A stretch of 12,473 nt of DNA from Pseudomonadota bacterium (GCA_021792815.1 JAJYTX010000038.1:1-12473), one strand, 5' to 3'. Shown: positions 1-7,285, numbered from the stretch's first letter. Notes: generated by a model from the letters alone, not told the origin. A program made the numbers and translations.

Positions 1-397
1 GGCCGATCAGCTGCGCATCCTTCTGCCGCTCCCCGGACAGCGAGCGGAAGAACTCCGCGGTTCCAGAGCGGGCGATCGTGCCGAGATTGGCGATCGCCTC
101 CTCGCGCGTCATGCCGATCCCGTTGTCGATGATCGTCACGGTGCCTGCGGCCGGGTCCGCTTCCACGCGGATCGCGAGCTCGGTGTCACTGGCGAGCAGC
201 GCAGGATCGCCGATCGCCGCGAACCGCAGCCGATCACAGGCATCCGAGGCGTTCGATATCAGCTCGCGCAGGAAAATTTCCCTGTGACTGTACAGGGAGT
301 GGATCATGAGCTTCAGCAGCTCCCGCACCTCCGCCTGAAATCCGTGGGTCTGGCGGTCGGCCGCCGCATTCGAAGGGGGTTCTGGTCCAGTATTCAT
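1..397 (-). CDS. htpG: Chaperone protein HtpG (Hsp90), N-terminal part, cut by window edge
   Basis: ATP-dependent cytosolic Hsp90 chaperone that remodels late folding intermediates together with the DnaK system. Only about 132 N-terminal residues are present; the rest lies left of the window. The GHKL ATP-binding domain is clear: the [12 protein letters not shown] helix at residues 42-53 carries the Glu (E45) and Asn (N49) that match the E. coli E34/N38 pair used for ATP hydrolysis and Mg binding, and DNGIGMT at 91-97 is the second nucleotide motif. The N-terminus is about 11 residues longer than in E. coli. The start is fixed by GGGAG at 405-409, seven bases upstream of ATG. A sigma-32-like promoter lies just upstream (434-459). 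The family call is very secure; the regulation is inferred. Confidence 0.97.
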   Translation of the reverse strand, partial: MNTGPEPPSNAAADRQTHGFQAEVRELLKLMIHSLYSHREIFLRELISNASDACDRLRFAAIGDPALLASDTELAIRVEADPAAGTVTIIDNGIGMTREEAIANLGTIARSGTAEFFRSLSGERQKDAQLIG

Positions 398-404
398 CAG
401 TTCG

Positions 405-409
405 CTCCC
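405..409 (-). promoter_or_regulatory. Ribosome binding site of htpG
   Basis: GGGAG read on the minus strand, seven bases before the ATG at 397. It decides the htpG start, because the reading frame alone would permit other choices. Confidence 0.6.
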
Positions 410-433
410 GCACTGTGTCCGGAGCGTGGCATT

Positions 434-459
434 TTGGGTGCCGGGAAGGGAATTTCAAT
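434..459 (-). promoter_or_regulatory. Candidate sigma-32 (heat-shock) promoter of htpG
   Basis: On the minus strand, ATTGAA (454-459) is followed after exactly 14 bases by ACCCAA (434-439). The RpoH consensus is CTTGAA, 13-14 bases, CCCCATnT. The -35 matches five of six positions; the -10 matches only four of six, so this is weaker than the pair near 11260-11319. htpG is a classical RpoH gene in E. coli, which supports the reading. Transcription would begin near 427, leaving a leader of about 30 bases that contains the ribosome binding site. Confidence 0.45.
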
Positions 460-722
460 ATGGACGCCACGGACGGAGCAGGCGGGCACGGCCACGGTGG
501 CCCGTGCCACGACGCGCACCACAGCCAGGGCGGCGAGAGACCTGCCCTGGGAAGATCAGGAGGTCCCGGATGGCGTGATGCGCCCACGCCTGGCGGAGAA
601 GGCCTCTTTCCGAGAGCCGCGCGACCGCGGGAACCCCCTGGCGCGGCTCCATGCGCAGCGGCATCGGGGCCCCGCTCATCAGCGGGTACCGTCACCGGGC
701 GGCGCACCACACAGGCGGGGGT

Positions 723-938
723 TCAAATCGATAGACGGACCGCTTCCCGAGCCTTGCATGGGGCGACGACCGGGGCAGCACGGACGCGTCCGGCCGGATC
801 AGACCCTCCACATGAATCGTTTCGGGCGGGCAGCGGCAGACGCAACGCTGCCAAATGGGCCATCGCGACGCGCGCCAAGTGGCGGCACAGCGCGACCAGA
901 TCGTCGAGCTCGTCCCAGCAGCGCAGCAGAAATTCCAT
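723..938 (-). CDS. Small unknown protein, translationally coupled to the gene upstream
   Basis: A 71-residue frame that I do not recognise. Its ATG shares one base with the TGA of the preceding gene (TGATG at 936-940), the usual arrangement for coupled translation, and it has no ribosome binding site of its own. The first 35 residues look like an amphipathic or moderately hydrophobic helix (MEFLLRCWDELDDL, then an Ala/Leu-rich stretch to about residue 36). The C-terminal half is Arg/Ala/Pro-rich and contains Cys43 and Cys61 in addition to Cys7 and Cys18. There is no signal peptide, and the hydrophobic run is too broken for a confident membrane helix. Support comes from the exact overlap and the strand shared with its neighbours; function is unknown and existence is likely but unproven. 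Confidence 0.5.
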   Translation of the reverse strand: MEFLLRCWDELDDLVALCRHLARVAMAHLAALRLPLPARNDSCGGSDPAGRVRAAPVVAPCKAREAVRLSI

Positions 939-1213
939 CAGTGTTTGGGCGGACGATCGTCGCCGGAGTTCCGTTCCTGGGGCGGATCGCGTTCCGCATC
1001 TTCCTGCCAGGTGCTGCGCATGCGTTCCGCCCAGCTCTTGTAGCTCGACCAGGTATTGAGATTGCGGGTGATGGCCTCGTGCCGCGCCGGGGCGCTGTGC
1101 ATCCGTTCGTCCCAGTTCGGGAAAGCCGCGGACGGCGTCCGGGCCGGCCGAACGGGGTCGGAAGGCTCCTTTCGGGCGGGAAGAACGTCGCGGCCCCTGA
1201 ATGGTGCGCTCAT
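938..1213 (-). CDS. Small unknown Trp-containing hydrophilic protein, first gene of a coupled pair
   Basis: A 91-residue hydrophilic protein I do not recognise. The start is chosen for AGGAG at 1221-1225, seven bases before ATG; a longer frame to 1264 lacks such a site. The first 30 residues are Arg/Pro-rich and probably disordered. Residues 31-72 look like the folded or interaction part, with four Trp (34, 55, 61, 69) in a charged, helix-prone setting (for example TRNLNTWSSYKSWAERM at 49-65). The tail is charged and Pro-rich. There is no signal peptide or membrane segment. It lies 180 bases after ppnN and overlaps the next gene by one base. It could bind RNA or a protein partner, but nothing in the sequence identifies a function. 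Confidence 0.6.
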   Translation of the reverse strand: MSAPFRGRDVLPARKEPSDPVRPARTPSAAFPNWDERMHSAPARHEAITRNLNTWSSYKSWAERMRSTWQEDAERDPPQERNSGDDRPPKH

Positions 1214-1220
1214 CACCGGA

Positions 1221-1225
1221 CTCCT
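1221..1225 (-). promoter_or_regulatory. Ribosome binding site of the 91-residue small gene
   Basis: AGGAG on the minus strand with a seven-base spacer to the ATG at 1213. This strong site is the main reason to believe in the small gene and to prefer this start over an upstream in-frame ATG at 1264. Confidence 0.6.
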
Positions 1226-1294
1226 GTTGCTGCATCGGCAGAGTACGTCTTCCATGACAGTCATTCAGGAACTGGTTCACAGGCAGACCGACCC

Positions 1295-1320
1295 TTGCCG
1301 GCAACGCATTGCCGCGGCAA
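1295..1320. repeat. Adjacent palindromes TTGCCGGCAA and TTGCCGCGGCAA, operator-like
   Basis: Two perfect palindromes lie side by side: 10 bases at 1295-1304 and 12 bases at 1309-1320, separated by CGCA. Both are built from the same TTGCCG/CGGCAA half-site. They sit in the 180-base spacer between ppnN and the small-gene pair, about 80-105 bases upstream of the first small start codon. This could be a repressor or activator site, or a stem-loop in a transcript reading through from ppnN. No T run follows on either strand, so it is not an intrinsic terminator. Confidence 0.45.
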
Positions 1321-1393
1321 CGTTATGTCACGTGCACAGCGGCGTCCTGGGCGGTACGAAGGCTTCGCACAGCCGCGGTGGCGCCAGAGGCCG

Positions 1394-2779
1394 CTAGGCC
1401 ACCAGGCGATAGACGGGTCGATAGACGCTTCCGGGCAGCTTCATGCGGCCCTGGGACACGAAGGCGCTCAACAGCTCGTCGAGCAGCTGCACCATGTGCG
1501 CATCGCCCGCGAGTTCGTACGGGCCATCGCGCTCGATCGCCTGAATACCGTGCTCTTTGACGTTGCCGGTCACGATTCCCGAAAAGACGCGGCGCAGATT
1601 GGCGGCCAGCTGGTGCATGGGCTGGTCGCGACCGAGGGAGAGCGCCCGCATGGACTCGTGGGTCACCTGGAACGGCTGCTGGAACTCCGGCGGGACAGCG
1701 AGCAGCCAGTTGAAATTATAGGCGTCCCTGCGCTGACGGCGGAACTCGCGGACCGCTTCGACGCCATGCACCAGGTGGCGGCCCACCTCGGCCGGATCAT
1801 CGATGATGACGTTGAGACGCCGGAACGCCTGCTCACCGAGCGTGCCGCGGATGAATCGGCCGATATGATCGAAATAGGCGGCACTCGAGTGCGGCCCGGT
1901 GAGCACCACCGGGAAAGGCTGGTCGCGGTTCGCCGGGTCCAGCAGAATCCCGAGCAGGTAGAGGATCTCCTCGGCCGTGCCAACGCCGCCCGGGAACACC
2001 ACGATGCCGTGCGCAAAGCGCACGAAGGCTTCGAGGCGTTTCTCGATGTCGGGCATGATCACCAGCTGGTTGACGATGGGATTCGGGGGTTCCGCCGCGA
2101 TGATCCCCGGCTCGGTGATGCCGATGTAGCGGCCATGGCCGATGCGTTGCTTGGCGTGGCCGATGGTTGCGCCCTTCATTGGTCCCTTCATCGCGCCCGG
2201 ACCACAGCCGGTGCACACGTCCAGCCCCCGCAGCCCGAGCTCATATCCGACTCGCTTCGAGTACTTGTATTCCTCCCCGCCAATCGAATGTCCGCCCCAG
2301 CAGACCACCAGGTTCGGCCGCGCCTTGTAATCGAGCAGCCGGGCGTTGCGCAGGATGTGGAACACCGCATTGGTGATCGCGCCGGAATCGGTCAGGTCGA
2401 ATCGTCCGCCTGACATGATCTCGTTGGAGGTGAACACCACGTCGCGCAGGACCGCGAACAGATGTTCCTTGATCCCCTGGATCATCTGCCCGTCGACGAA
2501 CGCCGTGGCCGGAGCGTGGTGCATCTCGAGCCGGATGCCCCAGGGCTGGCGCATGATGCGGATGTCGAAGTCGCGGTAGCGGTCGAAGATCTCCCGCGCA
2601 TCGTCGGTGGCCGCACCGCTGTTGAGCACCGCCAGCGCGCACTTGCGAAACAGCGGATACAGCCCACCGCGGCCCGAGTCGAGGAGCTTCTCGATCTCGT
2701 GCTGCGAGAGGTTCTCCAGGCTGCCGCGGGGATGGACGCGGGCGTCGATGAATTCGGGGTCTACGTCGTTGTGATCCAT
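1394..2779 (-). CDS. ppnN: Pyrimidine/purine nucleotide 5'-monophosphate nucleosidase PpnN (LOG family)
   Basis: Cytosolic enzyme that cleaves nucleoside monophosphates into base and ribose 5-phosphate; in E. coli it is controlled by (p)ppGpp and trades growth against persistence. At 461 residues it matches the E. coli protein (454) over its full length. The LOG signature PGGVGTAEE is at residues 263-271, and a second conserved glycine-rich block GCGPGAMKGPMKGA is at 191-204. The N-terminal extension typical of PpnN (about residues 1-150, including AFVDGQMI and LFAVLRD) and the C-terminal domain ending RMKLPGSVY are both present, separating it from the short cytokinin-activating LOG proteins. 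It starts 28 bases after the L,D-transpeptidase gene, so the two are probably co-transcribed. The ribosome binding site is weak. The identification is very secure. Confidence 0.96.
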   Translation of the reverse strand: MDHNDVDPEFIDARVHPRGSLENLSQHEIEKLLDSGRGGLYPLFRKCALAVLNSGAATDDAREIFDRYRDFDIRIMRQPWGIRLEMHHAPATAFVDGQMIQGIKEHLFAVLRDVVFTSNEIMSGGRFDLTDSGAITNAVFHILRNARLLDYKARPNLVVCWGGHSIGGEEYKYSKRVGYELGLRGLDVCTGCGPGAMKGPMKGATIGHAKQRIGHGRYIGITEPGIIAAEPPNPIVNQLVIMPDIEKRLEAFVRFAHGIVVFPGGVGTAEEILYLLGILLDPANRDQPFPVVLTGPHSSAAYFDHIGRFIRGTLGEQAFRRLNVIIDDPAEVGRHLVHGVEAVREFRRQRRDAYNFNWLLAVPPEFQQPFQVTHESMRALSLGRDQPMHQLAANLRRVFSGIVTGNVKEHGIQAIERDGPYELAGDAHMVQLLDELLSAFVSQGRMKLPGSVYRPVYRLVA

Positions 2780-2807
2780 GCGGGAGCGGCGGCCCGGGAG
2801 CTTCCGG

Positions 2808-3356
2808 TCAGGGCTTGATATCGATCGGCATGCCGTCTCGCGTCAGCATCCAGATCTGCATCATGTCGGCATCCGAGACCGCGATGCAGCCGTCGGTCCA
2901 GTCGTCGTGCCGGTAGTAGTAAAGGGATCCGTGCAGTGTGTTCGGAAGGCCGTGGATCATGATCTCCCCGCCGGGCTTCCAGTGGTGCGCCCGGGCACGC
3001 GCCAGATCCCGCGCGTTGGGGTAGGAGATCTGGATGGAGAGGAAGTAATCGCTGCGCGGATCCCGACGCACCAGCGTGTACCATCCCTGCGGCGTGCGGT
3101 AATCCCCGGATCGCTCCTTGGGTCCGTTCGGCTCGAGACCGAGATGGATCCTGAACGAGCGCACCACCTTGTTCCCGTCCATCAGAAAGAGGCGTCGCTC
3201 GGATTTCTCGACCACCACGTGATCGACATAGGGCAGAACCGGGTCCGACAGGAACGCCACCCGTGTCACCGGCCGTGCCACCGGAGTGGGGCCGGCATGG
3301 GCGATGGCAGCCGCGCAGCCGAGCACGCCGGCCAGAATCCGCTTTGGCAATGACAT
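2808..3356 (-). CDS. Exported YkuD-type L,D-transpeptidase family protein
   Basis: Probable periplasmic enzyme acting on peptidoglycan or attaching proteins to it; the exact reaction cannot be read from the sequence. With the start used here it has 182 residues. Residues 1-21 (MSLPKRILAGVLGC, ending AHA) form a short signal peptide. The YkuD catalytic pair is present: His135 in IMIHGLPN and Cys157 in DWTDGCIAVSD. An Asp stands where many relatives have His before Gly-Cys, which I take to be normal for the TDGCIAV subgroup. In-frame starts at 3377 and 3434 are possible; the last follows GAGG just after the mltD stop but would put about 26 polar residues before the signal. With the 3377 start, Cys14 (LGC) could instead be a lipidation site. 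It lies between mltD and ppnN. Confidence 0.88.
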   Translation of the reverse strand: MSLPKRILAGVLGCAAAIAHAGPTPVARPVTRVAFLSDPVLPYVDHVVVEKSERRLFLMDGNKVVRSFRIHLGLEPNGPKERSGDYRTPQGWYTLVRRDPRSDYFLSIQISYPNARDLARARAHHWKPGGEIMIHGLPNTLHGSLYYYRHDDWTDGCIAVSDADMMQIWMLTRDGMPIDIKP

Positions 3357-3438
3357 CTTGACAGTATATGCGCACATGAACCCGCTCGATGTGACATCGT
3401 CAGGTGCATCGGCATTGCGGGCCCGACGACGCATCGCC

Positions 3439-5436
3439 TCAGCCCCCGGCCGAGACCGTCTCGACCTCCGGGATCACGAGCCGCGTACCCGGATGCAGGG
3501 TCGCAAAGAAATCGACGTCCGGGTTGTACTGACGCAGCAGCCAGGACGGTAGCGTGGGGAATCGCTGCGTGAGCACCCACAGGGAGTCGCCGCTACGGGT
3601 CAGATAGACCTTCGTCCCGGCGATTTGGTGATCGGCAAAATAGCTGGCATCGAGCGCCCGATGATAGGCGATGCGCTGCTGCTCGAACCGCCGTGGCGAG
3701 ACATGGCGGAAATCGAGCCGGATCCGCTCTCCGATACGCACCGGCTGGTGAAAGCGCATGTGATTGAGGCGGCGCAGGTCCCAGGCGGTGACGTGCAGCC
3801 ACTCCGCGTAGTAGCCGAGGGATTCGGCCGCCGCCACCCGGATGGTGCCGTCGCGAGCCACCCTGTAATCGGTAGGATCGGCGCTTCGCGCCGGACGGCC
3901 CGGTGGACCCAGGTTCGGGCTGACCGTCTGTGCCTGCACGTCCGAGACCGGCTGCACATCGGCGCCCTGCGCCAGAAAGCGCATCCCGGCGCGCGCCGCC
4001 GCGGGATCCGGAGCCGGCCGCGGAGGGGACGCCGCTGTCGCATCCACCACAGCCATCAGCGGCGCAGGCCGGTGCGGCAACAGAATCCGCTCGCCGACGC
4101 GCAACAGCGCGCCGGGCCGTATCCCGTTGTAACGAGCGAGCGGATACACGCCCATCCGATAGCGGGCCGCGATGCCCCACAGTGTGTCACCCTGGCGTAC
4201 CCGGTAACTGGGGGGAACGGGCTGTGCGGCGAGCAGCTGCCCCGGCCCGAGTCTCTGCTCCAGCATCGCTGCAGTCCAGCGGGGACCGGCCGCCGGCAGA
4301 TACAGACGGTAACCCTTCGGCACATCGAGCGCGCCGTCCCACACCAGCGGGCGCAGTGCCGGATTGAGCTCACGGAGCGTCGCCGGCGCAATCCGCAGGG
4401 CGCGCTCCAGAGAATGGACAGCCGCATATCCGGGCATCGTCACCGCGCGGAAATGCTCCTCCGGCAGCTTGTGGAGGGCGCCAAAGTACCGGCGCGCGTG
4501 GCGCTCGACATCCAGTGCCGCCAGAAAGCAGACGTAGAAGTTCCGCGACGCGAAACCGAACATCGGCGTGTGGTAATCGCGCACCAGCGTGACGATGTTC
4601 CTCGTCCCCAGCCTTGCGACGGCTCGCCTCACGCCGGCCAACCCGTGATTGTAGGCGGTGATGGCGAGGGGCCAGGTCCCCAGGATCCGGTAGTTGTAGG
4701 CCAGCAGCTGCGCTGCGGCTTTCGTGGCGCGGAATGGATCGAGGCGGCCGTCCACTGCGCGGTCGATCGTGAGAAAGCGCCTCCCCGTCGAGGGCATGAA
4801 CTGCCACAATCCCGCGGCGCCGTCCTTGGAATAGGCCCATGGATCGTAAGAGGACTCCACCAGCGGCAGGGCGGCGAGCTCGGGCGGCAACCCCTCGCGC
4901 TGCAGTGTCCGGGCGATCGCGTGCTGCCAGGCGCCGGAGCGCACCAGCCCCGCCCTGAAGCGGTTCGATTGGCCGAGCTGGAAACGGATGTCGTCGGCGG
5001 CTCTGAGCAGTTGCTCCGGCGTCGCTCGTGAACCCCACAGAGCTTTGATGTGCCGCTCCTCCGGGGTCAAGCGCGCATCGCCGCGGGCGATCCGGCGCAG
5101 CTCCGCGGCGATGCGGTCGCGGGCGCCATCGACGATGCGCTGACGTTGCCAGGGCGAACTGGACGGCGCGAAATGCAAAGTCTGATAAATGACGTCCAGA
5201 TCGTACTGGTCGTGCAGGAAGCCGGCATTGGTGTCGATCTGCGTATAGACGCGGATCCAGAAACGAACGTCGCGCGCGAGCTGTGGGGGATCAGGCAATT
5301 CGTTGCCGGTGGTCGCACTGTCCGCAGCGGCGAGCGGACTCGCCGCATGGCCCCTGGCGCACACTATCCCCGGCAGGGCCATCGCCGCCCCCAGAAGGAC
5401 CGCACGGGCCAGCCCTGCCCGCTTCGTCGAGATCAT
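3439..5436 (-). CDS. mltD: Membrane-bound lytic murein transglycosylase D-like, with LysM domains
   Basis: Cleaves the MurNAc-GlcNAc bond of peptidoglycan, giving 1,6-anhydro ends. It has 665 residues, against about 450 for E. coli MltD. A signal peptide spans about residues 1-31 (LLGAAMALPGIVCA); Cys26 makes a lipoprotein possible but the lipobox is poor. The SLT domain is at about 165-310: catalytic Glu194 in LPLVESSYDP, AGLWQFMPSTG at 208-218, and AYNHG at 261-265. One clear LysM lies at 411-454 (YRVRQGDTLWGIA) and another at 611-655 (YLTRSGDSLWVL), with degenerate LysM-like segments near 336-380 and 525-576; a Pro/Ala-rich linker covers 455-520. The start is supported by GGGGTG at 5440-5445. 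The L,D-transpeptidase follows on the same strand, so a cell-wall transcription unit is likely. Confidence 0.93.
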   Translation of the reverse strand: MISTKRAGLARAVLLGAAMALPGIVCARGHAASPLAAADSATTGNELPDPPQLARDVRFWIRVYTQIDTNAGFLHDQYDLDVIYQTLHFAPSSSPWQRQRIVDGARDRIAAELRRIARGDARLTPEERHIKALWGSRATPEQLLRAADDIRFQLGQSNRFRAGLVRSGAWQHAIARTLQREGLPPELAALPLVESSYDPWAYSKDGAAGLWQFMPSTGRRFLTIDRAVDGRLDPFRATKAAAQLLAYNYRILGTWPLAITAYNHGLAGVRRAVARLGTRNIVTLVRDYHTPMFGFASRNFYVCFLAALDVERHARRYFGALHKLPEEHFRAVTMPGYAAVHSLERALRIAPATLRELNPALRPLVWDGALDVPKGYRLYLPAAGPRWTAAMLEQRLGPGQLLAAQPVPPSYRVRQGDTLWGIAARYRMGVYPLARYNGIRPGALLRVGERILLPHRPAPLMAVVDATAASPPRPAPDPAAARAGMRFLAQGADVQPVSDVQAQTVSPNLGPPGRPARSADPTDYRVARDGTIRVAAAESLGYYAEWLHVTAWDLRRLNHMRFHQPVRIGERIRLDFRHVSPRRFEQQRIAYHRALDASYFADHQIAGTKVYLTRSGDSLWVLTQRFPTLPSWLLRQYNPDVDFFATLHPGTRLVIPEVETVSAGG

Positions 5437-6070
5437 TTACACCCCGCTCGCCCGCAGATTCAGCACTTCAGTCAATGACTTGAGAGGTTTCGAGTCCGCA
5501 TTCAGGCCCGGAGATGCCCATCGAGATGTCAATTTAATTTACATCCATTCCACCACCGTGGCGTGGACCCTGGTCTCAGCCACATGGCCTCGCCGTGCGG
5601 ACCGCGCGATTCGCGCCCGGAGTGCGAACGCAGTCACATTTCCGTCCCTGCGGCAACGCCATATGTTACATCGTCCGCTCTCAGAGGGAATATGGCACGC
5701 GTATTGCTGATTTCTGCCTGCCTGGGGCCAGCTTTTGGTTCCAGGAGATGGCTGCCCGGGCAGCGCAAGCCATCGACGAGAAAGTACGGACGCGCGACGC
5801 GCGCCATTGCGCAGGGCGTACCGTGCCGGCCAAGAAGAACAAAATGCGTCTCGACGCGAGCAGGCAAGCGACCGACCCCGCGAAAGCGGGGTCTTTCTTT
5901 ATCGGGACGACCCCCGAGCATGTCCGGCAGTGGCAGCGGCCCGCGGTCACCTCGGGGAATCCATTGCGGGTGAGGCTCTACCGGCCGCAATCGTTGATCG
6001 AGCAGCAGCGCCGGTCCGCCCGTGCGGACGACCGACCAGACAGGACGCCCGAACCGGCCGAACCCGCTCT
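5437..6070. other. 634-base intergenic region; no confident protein gene
   Basis: The region lies between the mltD start and the stop of the MFS gene. Near mltD is an AT-richer stretch (5527-5545) with a perfect TTGACA on the minus strand at 5527-5532, but no acceptable -10 is found 16-18 bases on. Farther right is a strong plus-strand terminator (5874-5900) with no recognisable plus-strand gene before it. Several frames are open on both strands, but none shows a good ribosome binding site and a believable protein; a minus-strand 89-residue frame (5681-5950) runs through the terminator hairpin. The stretch from about 5640 to 5900 could be a small RNA gene. A seven-base direct repeat CCGAACC at 6049-6055 and 6058-6064 has no evident role. 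Confidence 0.5.
5874..5900 (+). terminator. Intrinsic (Rho-independent) terminator, plus strand
   Basis: A perfect eight-base stem GACCCCGC / GCGGGGTC (5874-5881 and 5886-5893) closes on a GAAA tetraloop and is followed directly by TTTCTTT (5894-5900). On the minus strand no T run follows the hairpin, so it acts on plus-strand transcripts only. Both annotated neighbours are on the minus strand, so the terminated transcript must start inside the gap, or be antisense to mltD. Confidence 0.88.
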
Positions 6071-7285
6071 CTATGCCGCCGGTACGTCCGGCGGATGCTC
6101 TGACCGCGCCAGTTCGACGCTGCCGAAAACCAGCGCCGCGAGCAGGGCGGAGACAAATGCATAGAAGTACGGCACGGCCGGTCCCAGCGCAAACAGCAGT
6201 CCCATGACGAGGTTCGACAGGAACTGCCCGATCGCCCGGGACACGGACAGGAAGCCCATGCCGCGTCCGAGCCGCGTGTGTCCCGCCACCGAGGATACCA
6301 GCGTGGGCTCGAACGTCTCGACCGCACCCATGCCGAAACCCAGCAGGCCCACCGCGAGGTAGAACGCCAGAGCCTGCCAGTGCATCAGCTCGCACACTCC
6401 GATCAGACCGGAAGCGACCGCCGAAGGCAGGTACCCCAGCAGCCACAGCATGCGCACGGGGTCCGCACGCCAGGAACCCAACACATAGCCGCTGACAGCG
6501 GAAATACCCAGATAGACGACGTACGCCAACACTCCCCATTCGTACCCGTCCGCGCCGCGCCTCACCGCCGCGCTCAGAATCGGAAAGCCGAGGTTGTAGA
6601 AGCTGAATCCATACAGCGTGGCGGCGAGCAGCAGGCCCGTCATCAGTGTGCGCGCCGGCGGCGAGCCCCTGCCCGCGGCAGCCCCTCCGGGCGTAGTCGC
6701 CGGATACACGGTCGAGCGCCGCACGAAACACAGCAGCACGGTGGAGAACACCAGCGGCACGATGGCATACAGCATGACCGTGGCGATCGCGATGTGCTGC
6801 CACAGCGCGAGCAATGCAATCAAGGCCGACAGCATGCCACCGCCGATGTCCAGGCCATGCAGCACCGCGAAGGCGCGGGCCCGCTCTCGCGGCGGCGTCA
6901 CATTGACCAGCAGCGCGCGCCGCGGCGGACTGCGGAAATAGCGTGCCCACCAGCCGAGGACGAACAGCAGCGCCGAGAGCCAGGGCGTATGGGCGAGCCC
7001 CGAGAGCGCCATCAGCGGGATGAATGTGTTGCCGGCGATGGAGACGGCCTTTCTGTCGAAGCGGTCGCCCGCAATGCCGCCGAGGTAGGAGACGAAGGCG
7101 CCACCGCCGAATGCGATGGCGGTCACGATGCCGTACGCATAGAGCGGGGCATGCAGCCGCAAGACCAGGTACAGGGGGAACAGGGCCGTGACGCCCTGGT
7201 AACCGAGATCGGCGCAGAAGGCGGAAAAGCACAGCAGCCAGGTGTCCCGCGGGAGTCCTCCGACGGTGGGGCGGGCGGAACTCAT
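6071..7285 (-). CDS. Major facilitator superfamily (MFS) transporter
   Basis: Inner-membrane secondary transporter; the substrate cannot be told. It has 404 residues with about twelve hydrophobic helices in two halves, split by a polar loop around 188-214. The MFS loop 2-3 motif is present as GDRFDRK at residues 73-79. A second conserved MFS stretch (RSPPRRALLVN at 118-128 and HGLDIGGG at 143-150) follows helix 4. The start at 7285 leaves a short polar N-terminus before helix 1; an in-frame ATG at 7366 would add 27 Arg-rich residues and has no better ribosome binding site. It is divergent from ahpC across 239 bases, so the two could share control, but a link to peroxide stress is only a guess. 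No terminator is seen after its stop. Confidence 0.88.
   Translation of the reverse strand: MSSARPTVGGLPRDTWLLCFSAFCADLGYQGVTALFPLYLVLRLHAPLYAYGIVTAIAFGGGAFVSYLGGIAGDRFDRKAVSIAGNTFIPLMALSGLAHTPWLSALLFVLGWWARYFRSPPRRALLVNVTPPRERARAFAVLHGLDIGGGMLSALIALLALWQHIAIATVMLYAIVPLVFSTVLLCFVRRSTVYPATTPGGAAAGRGSPPARTLMTGLLLAATLYGFSFYNLGFPILSAAVRRGADGYEWGVLAYVVYLGISAVSGYVLGSWRADPVRMLWLLGYLPSAVASGLIGVCELMHWQALAFYLAVGLLGFGMGAVETFEPTLVSSVAGHTRLGRGMGFLSVSRAIGQFLSNLVMGLLFALGPAVPYFYAFVSALLAALVFGSVELARSEHPPDVPAA

Larger units (their letters stand above)
398..722. other. 325-base gap between htpG and the small-gene pair; no confident gene
   Basis: Besides the htpG promoter and ribosome binding site, the gap holds an imperfect inverted repeat at 485-508 (GGCACG-GCCAC against GTGGC-c-CGTGCC) and a six-base-stem hairpin at 671-686 (CCCGCT, loop CATC, AGCGGG). 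Neither is followed by a T run on either strand. A minus-strand frame at 455-679 could encode 74 residues; its first 47 or so codons use mostly G or C in third position like real genes here, but the rest does not and it has no clear ribosome binding site. Another minus frame, open from a stop near 560, ends exactly as TGATG over the htpG start. The gap may hold a decayed or frameshifted small gene; I cannot establish one. Confidence 0.4.

Noticed and set aside
455..679. 74-residue minus-strand frame upstream of htpG
   Set aside because: No ribosome binding site, third-position GC is gene-like only in the first two thirds, and the end is low-complexity Arg/Gly. It may be a remnant but is not supported as a gene; it is described in the gap entry.
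720..729. GGTTCAAATC, resembling a tRNA T-arm
   Set aside because: The flanks cannot form the T-stem, and no acceptor stem or anticodon arm is found at tRNA spacing.
284..2413. 709-residue open frame on the plus strand
   Set aside because: It lies antisense to htpG, the small genes and ppnN; the last is an unmistakable conserved protein. The plus frame is rich in Arg, His, Pro and Gly, as expected for the complement of a GC-rich gene, with no recognisable domain.
3625..5031. 468-residue open frame on the plus strand
   Set aside because: Antisense shadow of mltD, with low-complexity Arg/Gln/His composition and no domain.
5527..5532. Perfect TTGACA (-35 box) upstream of mltD on the minus strand
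   Set aside because: The hexamer 17 bases downstream is GGGCCT and no nearby spacing gives a better -10, so a sigma-70 promoter is not supported.
5681..5950. 89-residue minus-strand frame starting MTAGRCHC
   Set aside because: It runs straight through the plus-strand terminator hairpin and has no ribosome binding site. The CHC start only superficially resembles GFA-type proteins.
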